DNA from: Sipunculus nudus
Lineage: Eukaryota; Annelida; Sipuncula; Golfingiida; Sipunculidae
NCBI GenBank assembly: GCA_026874595.1
Contig: CM049315.1
Span: 37,530,164-37,594,163, forward strand
Reading direction: 5' to 3'
Length of the DNA stretch: 64,000 bases
The notes under the pieces were generated by a model, which made no database searches, was not told the origin of the DNA, and saw only the letters and a program-made list of their open reading frames with translations. Within the stretch, counting starts at the first letter, position 1. Every line of letters begins with the position of its first letter. This document shows, in pieces, positions 1-13,700 of this stretch. The translations under genes and the position numbers were made by a program.

Positions 1-372
1 TGTTCCATAGTGGTTCCTTATTTGAGGCATGATAAACTAGACAGGCGTCTTGAAAATGCGATTTTACTAGAAAATTGAAGTCACTAAGTATGCGGTATGG
101 TATAACCAGCATATTACTTGTTCGTGCGTAGTTCAGGTGGTTCCTGGTAGAAGGCGCTGCAATAATCAATTTGCGAAAATAGGGTAAAATTACTTGGGAT
201 TTTTTAAAAATGACCCCTCTGGGACACACTTGGCATCGTTCCTGACCGTTCAAGTTCAATCTTTATAAAGTTGTCCACTCCGAGTCACCCCCAAATCCAC
301 CCTTTAAGATGAAATTGACGCCAATGAACGTAAGTTATAATATGCACATGTTGTTTTCTTTTCATTTGACAG
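1..372. other. Intron upstream of the first visible Mesh-like exon
   Basis: No coding exon was found here. The stretch ends in a pyrimidine-rich tract and an AG acceptor at 371-372. The Mesh-like frame enters at 373 in the middle of a codon, so earlier exons lie outside the window. Confidence 0.6.
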
Positions 373-624
373 GGTGGTCCCTGGAAGTGTACCCCAACGA
401 GGGGACGATGTTCGGAGGGAACCAGGTACAGCTCTCCGGTTACTGCCTCATGCCGACTGATGAGATCAGGTGCCGGTTTGGTGACCAGGTCGTGAACGGT
501 ACACGTGTCAGTATGATGGTGGCATCCTGCGTGGCTCCCTTCATGAACACGGCCGGGATGGTCAGCCTCGCCATCTCCGTGGACGGCGGAAACACCTACC
601 CTCAGAACACGGACTACATGACGA
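373..624 (+). CDS. mesh: Mesh-like exon a: IPT/TIG-like E-set
   Basis: Acceptor AG at 371-372, donor GTCAGT at 625. The exon begins with two bases of a split codon and ends with one. Translation begins WSLEVYPNEGTMFGGNQVQL, the 'P..G...GG..V.L.G' pattern of an IPT/TIG immunoglobulin-like fold, with two cysteines (GYC, IRC) and a later ASC. One sequon (NGT) is present. A second possible donor (GTACCA at 629) would break the frame with the next exon. Confidence 0.8.
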
Positions 625-1217
625 GTCAGTACCATGGCAACATCTCATTGCTTATTCAGTTAAATCTCTAGAAATATGTGGTTTTTTTTTCATAATGAGA
701 TAATTTTCAAGTTGGTAGAGGACGTAGCGTAGGCGTTAGATTTAGGATATGAAGGCCCCTGGAATACCGCCGGTGCCTCAGTGTCATTATGGTAAATCTC
801 GCTAGAACCTCGGAGACTCGCTCTAATGTCTAAAAGACAGGTTAGGACTTCTTGAAAACTGCAAACCGCGTGCATCTAAAAGCTGAAATCCAGAAGGCTT
901 AGAATAATAACACATCATCCGTATCGTATGAATTCCTTCATCCTCATTCAATAGACATCAGGGGCGTCAATATAGGGGGCGGGGGTATATATCCCACCCA
1001 CCTTTTGGCAAGTGGGGTGGTGGTCAATGTTATTCTCCCCCTCCCCCCCCCCCCATTCAGAGAATAATATTTATATATTACAAATGATATATATAAATAA
1101 ATTTATAAATAAATAGAATTATAGACTTTGATTCCATTTATGAGTTTACTTCTCTAAAATGTTTTTCAAAGAATTAACATATACCTTATTTTTTTAAACC
1201 CTGTGTCACATAGACAA

Positions 1218-1290
<73 letters not shown>

Positions 1291-1684
1291 GTATGTCTGT
1301 TTTGTCTCAATTTTGATTACCCTCCCACGCCTGTTGCCCCCCCCCCCCAACCCCAACCCTTGCGAGTCATCTCTCAACCCTGTGACTCATCCCCTCACCT
1401 TTGAAGATAATTTGACTCCACTGATAGGCATGCATTGCCACCAATATTCCATGGACCTATTCCTTTTTAAATATTTTTCATATACTGCTGTTTTACATTT
1501 TACTCATAATCTGTCTTAAAACAACCTCTCTGCTACCTGATTAGGAGTAATTTACAACATGTTGTAACCAGGATCACATCCAAGTTCACAAGATTAAAAG
1601 AGTTTAACATGTTCTGATGGTTCTAAGGAATCATGAAATATATGTATTTGTTCACACACACACACAGGTACACTCTTCCTTACG

Positions 1685-1720
<36 letters not shown>

Positions 1721-4700
1721 ATTTGTAGTTGCCTTGTATCCTAATTCACCTGTTACCTTGGTGAATGAACAAGACCTGTGGCATAACATAGACCCGCCCA
1801 GCCTTAAGGTCACGTGGACTCCAGGTAACGTTACCGAGGACACCAGCAAACGCGTGACCATCCATCTGGTCGGCTACAGACGAGTCGGCAATAGGGTATG
1901 TTTGCTAACTACTATTTTCCTTTCCGCCATTTTAAATACAGCAATAGTATCGTTGTAAAATGAACTTATATACATTTTTACCAGAGCGGTGACCTGTTTA
2001 CATAAGTAAATTGAAAAAAAAAATTTCTTTTAGCAAATACGATACCTCTAAGTTTTCCATTAATATTCTTCCTGAGTGATATGTCATTTTCATTGATTAA
2101 CGCAACAGGGTATACACTTATTCGTTTCTTTTGTAATAATATATAATATAGTTTCCAAGGACAGACATATATTAAGTCCCTTTTTATCATCTGAAGAATA
2201 TTTAGTGATATTACGAGAAATATATACACTTCGTTAAAGTACTGATCCGTTTTTTCGCCATATATTCACTCCCTTTTCCTTTAAATGATTTATGAATATA
2301 CATGTATGTAAAACATCAATTCTGTCTTCGACTTATCCTTAAGCTTTCCCTAGAAGAGATAGTTTATTGAACTGAGGAAAATATAAAATGCATTTTAAAT
2401 ATAATATAATTTGTTATCTTTTCCGGCAGTCGAACTGGGAATTACTGCACACGTTCGCCAGTAACGAGCCTAACAGTGGATCGTTTGAGTTTAACACGGC
2501 CGACCATCAGTGCTCCGGCTCTAAATGTGCTCAGTATCACCAGGGCTTCATCAGCGTCTCTACAGACGAGGCGGTCGCTGCAAACTCAGAAAACCCACAG
2601 TAAGTGCCACATGACTGAGACATACCCGGGACAAGGGTCACGTGACTGAAAATACCCAGAGACAACTTCACGTGTCTGAGAAATAGCCGGGGTAAAGAAC
2701 CCTTCCCCAGAGGTCCTTTCTACCCAAACCAAACAAACCTCTACCAGTAAGGTTGTGGTCCAGCCGCGACTACTTGTCTCAACGGTCAAATTTTAAAATC
2801 AAAATGTGTTACATTGAAAGGAAGCACGTCTTGATTGTTTTCTTTTCACATGCGCATGCTTACCTAATATTACTTATTTCGTGAAATCCTTAAATTTCCA
2901 CAAACCACCCCTGTTTATATAATTTGCCTTGAAACAATTTTTATCCAACGTATTTGAACGGACATCATTACCCACCTCACTACACACATATTTATGCCAA
3001 CTGTAGATGTAGAAACCCGGGTGCATTGTGGGCCGTATTTCATAGCCAACAATCCCTAACCAGAAGAGTCCTACTCTTTTTTGTCCGATACTGTGCAATG
3101 TGGTGGTAAGGGTACAGGGGCCCTGAATAGTCAGACCGAGTATTAGGTGACCCAGAAAACCTCGATATAAGTATCAACAGATTAAGTGTCACATGCACCC
3201 GGGAAAGGTTCCCGTGATTCGGAACACTCAGAATAAGGGTCACCTTATTTAAATACAAGGAGAAGGCCTAAGTGTCAGGTGGCTGCGGGGGACACGAGTG
3301 TCAACTAAATTTGCAAACCCGTAGGAAATGTTACTTTGCTGAAAACAACAGACTGAGTGTCAGTTAGTTAAAAATTACATTTGAGAGGGTCAAGAAGTTG
3401 AGATAAAGAATTCCAGAGGATGTGCCACAAAAACAACCATGTTTTTAAAGTGGAGAATGAAGAGACGATGATCGAATTATCCTATTTTGGTGTATAGTGA
3501 TGCCGAAACAGCGGTAAATCACTACTCCTTTTAGCCATATGGAAAATCATTAGACAAGCTCACTACTGTAGACCCTTTTTGGGTATCTCTAATGTAACGT
3601 TTGCACAAAAATATCTTCATGACAAATATTATGACGAACACGACATAATAAACACATGATACCATTTCAGGAGGATAGGGAGTTACGTGACGCCTTTAGG
3701 TTGGTTCTATCGCAGTGCCATGCAAAACGCCCACGGAGGAAGCTGGTGGGAGGCATTATGTCGCCAGTGGGCGGGACGCCAGAACGCTGCCTGGGTAAGA
3801 AATATACAGCCTTGTCCCTGCACATTGTCACAGGCCCTGGTCGATTTCGGACGCTGGATGCCCGACCCTGACTGCAGCCTTCATGACACGTCACCAAACA
3901 AATGTCAGCAGCATCAGGGGGCGCAGCATTGCATCAGATCTGTTCAACCATCGTGAGTACCTCCATTAAAAAGAGTTAAGGGGCCAGCGAGTTTAATGTT
4001 TCAATAAAAGTGGTAACCATAAAATAATAAACTAAAATATGAACAAAAAGAACTTGGCACCACACATATAATGCTTATAAAGCCTTCCAAAACATTTGAT
4101 TTCTTTCATTTTTTTTTTGTGTGGGGGGGTGTAAAATTACTTATAAATTTATATAAATTTGAGAATACGGATAAATTGATGGCAAAATTCCACTGAATGA
4201 ATAATTAGTTTAATTGTTTTCCAGTGGCTTAGAACTTCTGCTTTTGCTTAAATGACGCATCTTTTGAATTCAGAAGATATGCTTAACTCGTATAAATAAC
4301 TGACATTTAGATCAAGTTAGTTTAAAGCCTTTAACATATCGAATTTATCAATTTTATTCAGTCATCCTGAGGGATCCGGGATGACATGTTGCTACAATGA
4401 TCAGAGGGGCCTAATGTACGCTCAAGATTCGGTGAACGCAGGGACCGGTGCCCGGGCGCATCCGCTGGGAACGCACTCTGGAAGTCAACCTCAAGTTCCC
4501 ACGTTATCCCATTGGGACGTTGACGTCATCCCGCACATCCAGTGCTGTCGCTGGTCCTCGGCCACCAGCTGCTCCACGCGGTACATGACCCACAGACCTA
4601 CCAAGAACTGCCGAGAATACGTGCCACCTAAACATGGTATGGCTTTCACTAACAAAAAAAGAGACATATACAAAGGGAACACCTAGGTGTTCATGAAATC

Positions 4701-7700
4701 CCAAGTATGTTCAAGGGAATTCACTATTTTATTTTTAGACAAACCTTGATGAATTTCCACTTTTCAAAGGTAAAGGTCCTAATCCCTGTGACAAGCATTT
4801 ATTGCCAGTGAGCACAATTTGTTAAAAAAAAGGGTAGATGCAAGAGTAATGGATTTCCAGAGAAGGGATTAAAACATCTTTGTGTTTTTTAGGTGAAGCA
4901 GTTAATGCGCAAAATATGTATTAATATGTTTTAATAACTTAAAGGTATATTTTTTGCTACTTATATATTTTGCTTTACTGAAAAAAGGATCCGATACTTG
5001 TATATATATAAGAACAGGACATATTATATATGTAGACCAACCGCAAACTGTGGCAACATTAGACACTATATGCGGAACCTTTCTTTTATCTGGGGCTTTT
5101 ATCTTTCCTTCAAGATAATCGAAAATTACGGTTTGAACGATTGAAAAAGTCTTTATCATTCTGTTAAGAACCTTAAATTTCAGATACGCTTAAATATCGT
5201 TGCACCATTGTCCGAATTTACATCATTCAATACATGACTGGCAACTTTAACTCACTCTCTATTTGACCTGAGTCTGACTTAGGATAACATGACAAAAATG
5301 TTTTAACTTACTTTTAATTGTCTAAAATCGATAAACATACAGAATTAATCGGATTCAGGACGACTATTTTATATATTAAATTGTTCATGAGGCTGGCATT
5401 TCCAACATTTTACCACCAAAACAAGAATATTGGATTTATGTACTAAAACATTGGACTGAAGTCTCACTGGCTGGTTATTTATGTTATATATAATTTCAGG
5501 TGCTGTATATTATATAAGCCTGATTTCCTATTTAAACAGGATTTCATAGACGGAAATCATTGCTTGATACTACTGCTTGGGCATTAGAAACTGTAAATTT
5601 TTTATAAGGTTTGTTATTAATTAGTAGCATCATCACTTTTACGAATCTGTGTTTTCAGCCACGACGTTCGGTGACCCGCATTTCCAGACGTTTGATGGGA
5701 ATGTTTACACCTTTAACGGTAAGGGCGAGTTCCATCTGGTTATGGCGGAAAACCTACCAATACCCGGCGGACAGGTCAACTTCCGGTTGCAGGGGAGGTT
5801 CGAACAGCCCGAGAACAGAACACGTGAGTAAAGAAATATACTCAAAATATGTCTCAAACAGAACTCTTTCAAGGTAGCAGCTATGGGAATCAGCCTTGAA
5901 TATTTAAATGCTGAGGCAGCAGCTTATTTTCCTAACCTTGATAAAGCATTCGACAATCACAATCAATTTCAAAATGTAAAGCAGGGTAATGTTAAGCCGA
6001 GTTTGACTTACGGAAAAAAATGTCTGGCCAATATCAAACTCCTACTTTCACCCCGTCGTGTGAGAATTCCAGAAAGTCAGCAAATTTAGGCGTGTCCCGA
6101 TTATATGTTCCAACAGCGGCGGGTCCATCTCCCTCCCCCCCCCCCCCCCCATGAGCCGCGATAATCTTTTTTAGTTCACTCTGTGAACTTATGCCATGGC
6201 GCAGCGTCCGCCGTCCACTGTCCACTGTCCACTGTCAACTGTCCACCGTCCACCGTCTGTTACCAAATATCTCAACAGCCACATCAGCTATCTTCATAAA
6301 ACTTTGCAGAATTACTAATCATGGGATGGACATGCAAAAATAAGCTTTTGGTGGCGCCACCTATGTTGACCTACTTTCTGCGGGATTAAATGGTCTTTTC
6401 AACTTCTTTCAAGATAAGTCATAAAGTATTAATATTTTGGCCTTCATATCATAGTTAACAGTTCCTTAGAGGAAGGGGAATAATTTGAGTATTAATTCAG
6501 TCAAGTCATATTCAAGATGGCTTCTCTACGGAACTTCAAATTCTGTCGATCGTAAAATATGACAGCTTGATGTGTTTCTATGTATACATGATGTATTGTC
6601 TGTTACCAAATATCTTAGGAACTGCTGCAGCCTTCAGTTTCAAGTTTCACAGGAATATTAATCATGTGACTGCTAAATGATTTTGACCTCCAGGTGGCGC
6701 CACCTGTGTTGACCTACTTTCTGCGGGAAAAATGGTCTTATCCACTTCTTCCAAGATAAGTCACAAAGTATTGATATTTTGGCCTTCATATCATAGCCAA
6801 CAGTTCCTTAGAGGAAGGGGAATAATTTGAGTATAAATTCAGTCAAGTCATTTTCAAGATGGCGTCTCTACGTAACTTCAGATTCTGTTGATCGCAAAGT
6901 ATGACAGCTTGATGTGTTTCTATACATAATGTATTGTCTGTTACCAAATATCTTAGGAACTGCTGCAGCCTTCAGTTTCAAATTTCACAGGAATATTGAT
7001 CATGTGACTGCTAAATGATTTTGACCTCCAGGTGGCGCCACCTGTGTTGACCTACTTTCTGCGGGAAGAAATGATCTTTTCCACTTCTTTCAAGATAAGT
7101 CACAAAATATTAATATTTTGGCCTTCATATCATAGTCAACAGTTCCTTAGAGGAAGGGGAATAATTTGAGTATAAATTCAGTCAAGTCATATTCAAGATG
7201 GCGTCTCTACGGAACTTCAAATTCTGTCGATCGTAAAATATGACAGCTTAATGTGTTTCTATGTAAACATGATGTATTGTCTGTTACCAAATATCATGGG
7301 AACTGCTGCAGCCTTCAGTTTCAAATTTCACAGGAATATTAATCATGTGACTGCTAAATGATTTTGACCTCCAGGTGGCGCCACCTGTGTTGACCTTTTT
7401 TCTGCGGGAAAAAATGGTCTTTTCCACTTCTTCCAAGATAAGTCACAAGGTATTGATATTTTGGCCTTCATATCATAGCCAACAGTTCCTTAGAGGAAGG
7501 CGAATAATTTGAGTATAAATTCAGATAAGTCATTTTCAAGATGGCGTCTCTACGTAACTTCAGATTCTGTTGATCGTAAAATATGACAGCTTGATGTGTT
7601 TCTATGTATACATGATGTATTGTCTGTTACCAAATATCTTAGGAACTGCTGCAGCCTTCAGTTTCAAATTTCACAGGAATATTAATCATGTGACTGCTAA

Positions 7701-10700
7701 ATGATTTTGACCTCCAGGTGGCGCCACCTGTGTTGACCTACTTACTGCGGGAAAAAATGGTCTTTTCCACTTCTTCCAAGATAAGTCACAAAGTATTGAT
7801 ATTTTGGCCTTCATATCATAGCCAACAGTTCCTTAGAGGAAGGGGAATAATTTGAGTATAAATTCAGTCAAGTCATTTTCAAGATGGCGTCTCTACGTAA
7901 CTTAAGATTCTGTTGATCGCAAAGTATGACAGCTTGATGTGTTTCTATACATGATGTATTGTCTGTTACCAAATATCTTAGGAACTGCTGCAGCCTTCAG
8001 TTTCAAATTTCTCAGGAATATTGATCATGTGACTGCTAAATGATTTTGACCTCCAGGTGGCGCCACCTGTGTTGACCTACTTTCTGCGGGAAGAAATGAT
8101 CTTTTCCACTTCTTTCAAGATAAGTCACAAAATATTAATATTTTGGCCTTCATATTATAGTCAACAGTTCCTTAGAGGAAGGGGAATAATTTGAGTATAA
8201 ATTCAGTCAAGTCATATTCAAGATGGCGTCTCTACGGAACTTCAAATTCTGTCGATCGTAAAATATGACAGCTTAATGTGTTTCTATGTAAACATGATGT
8301 ATTGTCTGTTACCAAATATCATGGGAACTGCTGCAGCCTTCAGTTTCAAATTTCACAGGAATATTAATCATGTGACTGCTAAATGATTTTGACCTCCAGG
8401 TGGCGCCACCTGTGTTGACCTTTTTTCTGCGGGAAAAAATGGTCTTTTCCACTTCTTCCAAGATAAGTCACAAGGTATTGATATTTTGGCCTTCATATCA
8501 TAGCCAACAGTTCCTTAGAGGAAGGCAAATAATTTGAGTATAAATTCAGATAAGTCATTTTCAAGATGGCGTCTCTACGTAACTTCAGATTCTGTTGATC
8601 GTAAAATATGACAGCTTGATGTGTTTCTATGTATACATGATGTATTGTCTGTTACCAAATATCTTAGGAACTGCTGCAGCCTTCAGTTTCAAATTTCACA
8701 GTATATTAATCATGTGACTGCTAAATGATTTTGACCTCCAGGTGGCGCCACCTGTGTTGACCTACTTACTGCGGGAAAAAATGGTCTTTTCCACTTCTTC
8801 CAAGATAAGTCACAAAGTATTGATATTTTGGCCTTCATATCATAGCCAACAGTTCCTTAGAGGAAGGGGAATAATTTGAGTATAAATTCAGTCAAGTCAT
8901 TTTCAAGATGGCGTCTCTACGTAACTTAAGATTCTGTTGATCGCAAAGTATGACAGCTTGATGTGTTTCTATACATGATGTATTGTCTGTTACCAAATAT
9001 CTTAGGAACTGCTGCAGCCTTCAGTTTCAAATTTCACAGGAATATTGATCATGTGACTGCTAAATGATTTTGACCTCTAGGTGGCACCACCTGTGTTGAC
9101 CTACTTTCTGCGGGAAGAAATGATCTTTTCCACTTCTTTCAAGATAAGTCACAAAATATTAATATTTTGGCCTTCATATCATAGTCAACAGTTCCTTAGA
9201 GGAAGGGGAATAATTTGAGTATAAATTCAGTCAAGTCATATTCAAGATGGCGTCTCTACGGAACTTCAAATTCTGTCGATCGTAAAATAGGACAGCTTAA
9301 TGTGTTTCTATGTAAACATGATGTATTGTCTGTTACCAAATATCATGGGAACTGCTGCAGCCTTCAGTTTCAAATTTCACAGGAATATTAATCATGTGAC
9401 TGCTAAATGATTTTGACCTCCAGGTGGCGCCACCTGTGTTGACCTACTTTCTGCGGGAAAAAATGGTCTTTTCCACTTCTTCCAAGATAAGTCACAAAGT
9501 ATTGATATTTTGGCCTTCATATCATAGCCAACAGTTCCTTAGAGGAAGGGGAATAATTTGAGTATAAATTCAGTCAAGTCATTTTCAAGATGGCGTCTCT
9601 ACGTAACTTCAGATTCTGTTGATCGCAAAGTATGACAGCTTGATGTGTTTCTATACATAATGTATTGTCTGTTACCAAATATCTTAGGAACTGCTGCAGC
9701 CTTCAGTTTCAAATTTCACAGGAATATTGATCATGTGACTGCTAAATGATTTTGACCTCCAGGTGGCGCCACCTGTGTTGACCTACTTTCTGCGGGAAAA
9801 AATGGTCTTTTCCACTTCTTCCAAGATAAGTCACAAAATATTAATAATTTGGCCTTCATATCATAGTCAGCAGTTCCTAAGAGGAAGGGGAATAATTTGT
9901 GTGTAAATTCAGTCAAATCATTTTCAAGATGGCATCTCTACAGAACTTCAAATTGTGTGGGTTGCAAAATTTAGCAACTTGATGTGTTTCCATACAGGAT
10001 GTATTGTCTGTTACCAAATATCTTAGGAACTGTTGCAGCCTTCAGTTTCAAATTTCACAGGAATATTGATCATGTGACTGCTAAATGATTTTGAACTCCA
10101 GGTGGCGCCACCTGTGTTGACCTACTTTCTGCGGGAAGAAATAATCTTTTCCACTTCTTTCAAGATAAGTCACAAAATATTAATAATTTGGCCTTCATAT
10201 CATAGTCAGAAGTTCCTAAGAGGAAGGGGAATAATTTGTGTGTAAATTCAGTCAAATCATTTTCAAGATGGCATCTCTACAGAACTTCAAATTGTGTGGG
10301 TTGCAAAATTTAGCAACTTGGTGTGTTTCCATAAAGGATGTATTGTCTGTTACCAAATATTTTAGGAACTGCTGCAGCCTTCAGTTTCAAATTTCACAGG
10401 AATATTGATCATGTGACTGCCAGATGATTTTGACCTCCAGGTGGCACCAGCTATGTTGACCTACTTTCTGTGGGACAAAATGTTACTTTCCACTTCTTTT
10501 AAGATAAGTCATAAAGTAATAAGAGGAAGAGGAATAATTTGAGTATAAATTCAGTCAAGTGATTTTCAAGATGGCAAATCTACGGATGTTGATGTGTTTC
10601 TATACATGATGTATTGTCTGTTACCAAATATCTTAGGAACTGCTGCAGCCTTCAGTTTCAAATTACACAGGAATATTGATCATGTGACTGCTTAATGATT

Positions 10701-13700
10701 TTGACCTCCAGGTGGTGCCACCTGTTTAGCTACTTTCAGCAGGCTGTAATGGTGTTTTCTGCTTTTATCCAAAATATGTCATTAAGTATTTATTTGTTAT
10801 AATCCACAAAAACAGAGTCTCCTCTAGGACCCTTAGACTGATCTTTCCAAAACCTGGCATACTTGTTCCCTCACCTATGAAGTTGTAGGTAACAATGATG
10901 GAGAACCTTTCTGTGCAGTACAAACCTGGGTTTCTTTTATATAACAACCCTCAATCTCAGGAGTGGTTCAATGTATTGATCTGAAATTTGTCATGTCTAT
11001 CCATCTAGGAAAGTTTTTTCGTTAACCAGACAGGTGGCGCCACCTACAATACTTTTTGCGGAGTGTCCAACTTTGCATTTGCCATTTGATTGTCTTAGTG
11101 TTTGTTCAGTGTATTGGGTTGAAATTGTGCATGTCCATAGATCTTCGTCACCCCCATCTCGTAAACAAGACTGGTGGCGCCATCTGCAATAATTTTCCTG
11201 TGGTGTCCATTCATACATTTGCTTTCGGTGAAAATTGCTCATATCTCAGGAGTATTGGTCTGAAATTTGGCATGTGCAGTCATCTTGGAAAGTTTTCTCA
11301 TAAACCAGATAGGTGGCACCACCTACCTTGTGCAATAGGACAGTGTCCACTTGGAAAGGAATGAATGGTATTTTCACATTCATTTTATTTTAATCACTTG
11401 CCAAATTGCACAGTAATTCACAGAGTGAACATTAGACCCCTGGGTCTCTTGTTAAGGATTAAAAGCAATATTCCCGGCTTGGAACTCCTTTCTGGACCAG
11501 AATTCTTTTTTTTTAGATTCCTTGATTTATCTCTCTGGGTTGGACCGGATCTATCACCGGATCTATCACCTGTCCATACATTGTAGGGCAAAAAGGGCAT
11601 GCTATTCACCCAGCAGATTGATCAGTATGCATATTATTTGTATAATAGTTACTAAACAGAGTACAAGTATAATATTTTATCATTCTTCTCAGTTTTCTGT
11701 CGCACCTTATATTGACAGGGGGTGAGGTTAAAGCTACTTGGTTAACTGCCGTTGCCATGCATGAGGGTAACCCTAACACTGAACCCAGGGTCGAGGTCAA
11801 GGTCACTCCCCAGGGAAATAAAAGAAAGCTTCAGATTATGATCGACGGCCACCCACAAGATATGGTGAGAGGACCAAACAGACTGATAGATCTAGGGTGT
11901 AAGTAGTTAATACATCGTATCAAAACCTAAGTATAAAATTACTTGTCTCAGTCTCCATGATGCATGCAAATATTGCCTAATTTTAAGGTTTTTTTAAGAA
12001 TAAGATTGCTTTGCTTTTATGTCATCTAGTTCTAACTATCTGTAACTATCTGTTCTATCTGTATAGTAACATTTATTTATTTTTTTATTTTTATTGCACG
12101 TGTATTGCGTGTGTGTTAGTACAGTTTATCTGCTATATAAAGTTATATATAAAAGTCATAATAAATATATACTTTTTTTAAACAGATTATCCATTGTGGT
12201 TAAAATCCAATTAATGTTATGCCCTGATAGGCTTATTCATTCTCTTTGGCCTCCGCGTGTAGATAATTAATTCTTATATTATGAGGGTGATTATGATAGT
12301 GATTTGCTTCTAATGACTCGGTAAGAATGAATTTCTACGAGGACAACATATAAATTGGAATATATATTTCTTTTTGTGTATTATACTGAGTACATAATTC
12401 CTGATTTTCACAAATTACAGGCGTACCGCACGAAAAAAAATTAAAAAATAAATAATTTTTGTAGCTGTAAAACTGATCAACAACAATGCTGATGGAGACA
12501 TGAGTCAGAGCAACATCACGGTGATGTTCCGGTCAGGTGTCGGCATCCAGGTGGCCAACCCCAACAAAATCCTGCACGTCATGGCGGCCCTTCCTCCTGA
12601 AGCGATGGTAAGTAAAAATTAGACAGGGCATTACAAAACCAACTTCCTTGTGTCTGCCAACGTGTGTTCACCATGATTATTCTGAATCTGTAGATGCGAA
12701 TGTTGTACACTTGCATGTGGACGAAATTATTTTTTTTTCGATTTTGATCATTATTTTTCTTTTGTATAAGAGATGTTTTAAAACTGAAAAGTTTTACTTT
12801 CAGTCAAACCCTTAGCATTTATTCTAATCGTTAGTATGACACAAATTGTGACCCTTAGGTTAGGTTATAATCAAACTGTTACCGTAAGACTAGGTTTTGA
12901 TCAAAATTTTCCTATAAGGGTAGGTTCTACTTAAGTTGTTACCGTAAGACTAGGTACTAATCCCAGTGTGACCGTACGAATAGGTTCTATCATATTTCCC
13001 AGTAAAGTTAGGTTCTAATCAAAATATTTCCCTAAAGCTAATGTTCTTAATAATTTGTCACCGTAAGACTAGGTCCTAATCGAATTGTAATAGCTTGGCT
13101 AGGTTCTAATCAAATTGTAACCGTGAGACCAAATTCTTATCAAATTGTAACAGAAGACTAGGTATTCAACAAATTATAACCGTTAGACTAGTTTCTAATC
13201 CAGAGTAAGTTTTAACAAAGTTTCAACAAATTATAACCGTTAGACTAGTTTCTAATCCAGTTTAAGTTTTAATCAAATTGTAACCGTAAGACTAGGTTCT
13301 ATATACAAATTGTTATAGTAAGGATAGGTTCTCAGCAAATTGTAACCTTAAGACTAGGTTCTATTCAAATTGTGACCGTAAGACTAGGTTCTAATCTTAT
13401 TGTAAACGTAAGACTAGGTTCAAATCAAATTGTTACCGAATTACTAGGTTCTTATCAAATTGTGACGGTAAGGCTAGGTTCTAATCTAATTGTGACAGTA
13501 AGGCTAGGTTCTAATTTAATTGTAACCGTAAGGCTAGGTTCTATGCAAATTGTTCCAGTAAAGATAGGTTCTAATCAAATTGTTACCGTAAGACTAGGTT
13601 CTAAACAAATTGTTACCGTAAGCCTAGGTTATAATCAAAATGTGACGATAAGGCTAAGTTCTAATCAAATTGTAACCGTAAGGCTAGGTTCTAATCTAAT

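Larger units (their letters stand above)
6167..11453 (-). mobile_element. HINE-like (Helentron-associated) element A in the VWD intron
   Basis: Read on the minus strand, it starts AACAAGAGACCCAGGGGTCT at 11453 (an inverted repeat around AGACCC..GGGTCT, 11434-11447), followed by GTTCACTCTGTGAA (11430-11417). It ends with the hairpin AGTTCAC-AGA-GTGAACT (6189-6173) and CTAAAAAA. The 14-nt subterminal sequences at the two ends are exact inverted repeats. Subterminal inverted repeats, a terminal 3' hairpin and central tandem arrays define HINEs (Helentron-associated interspersed elements, such as DINE-1 of flies and pearl elements of bivalves). No Rep/helicase coding is present, so it is non-autonomous. 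Most of its length is a tandem array (6257-10745). Confidence 0.72.

Noticed and set aside
6257-10745. CRISPR-like regular repeats
   Set aside because: Long ~340-bp monomers without spacers in an animal intron; this is a satellite array.
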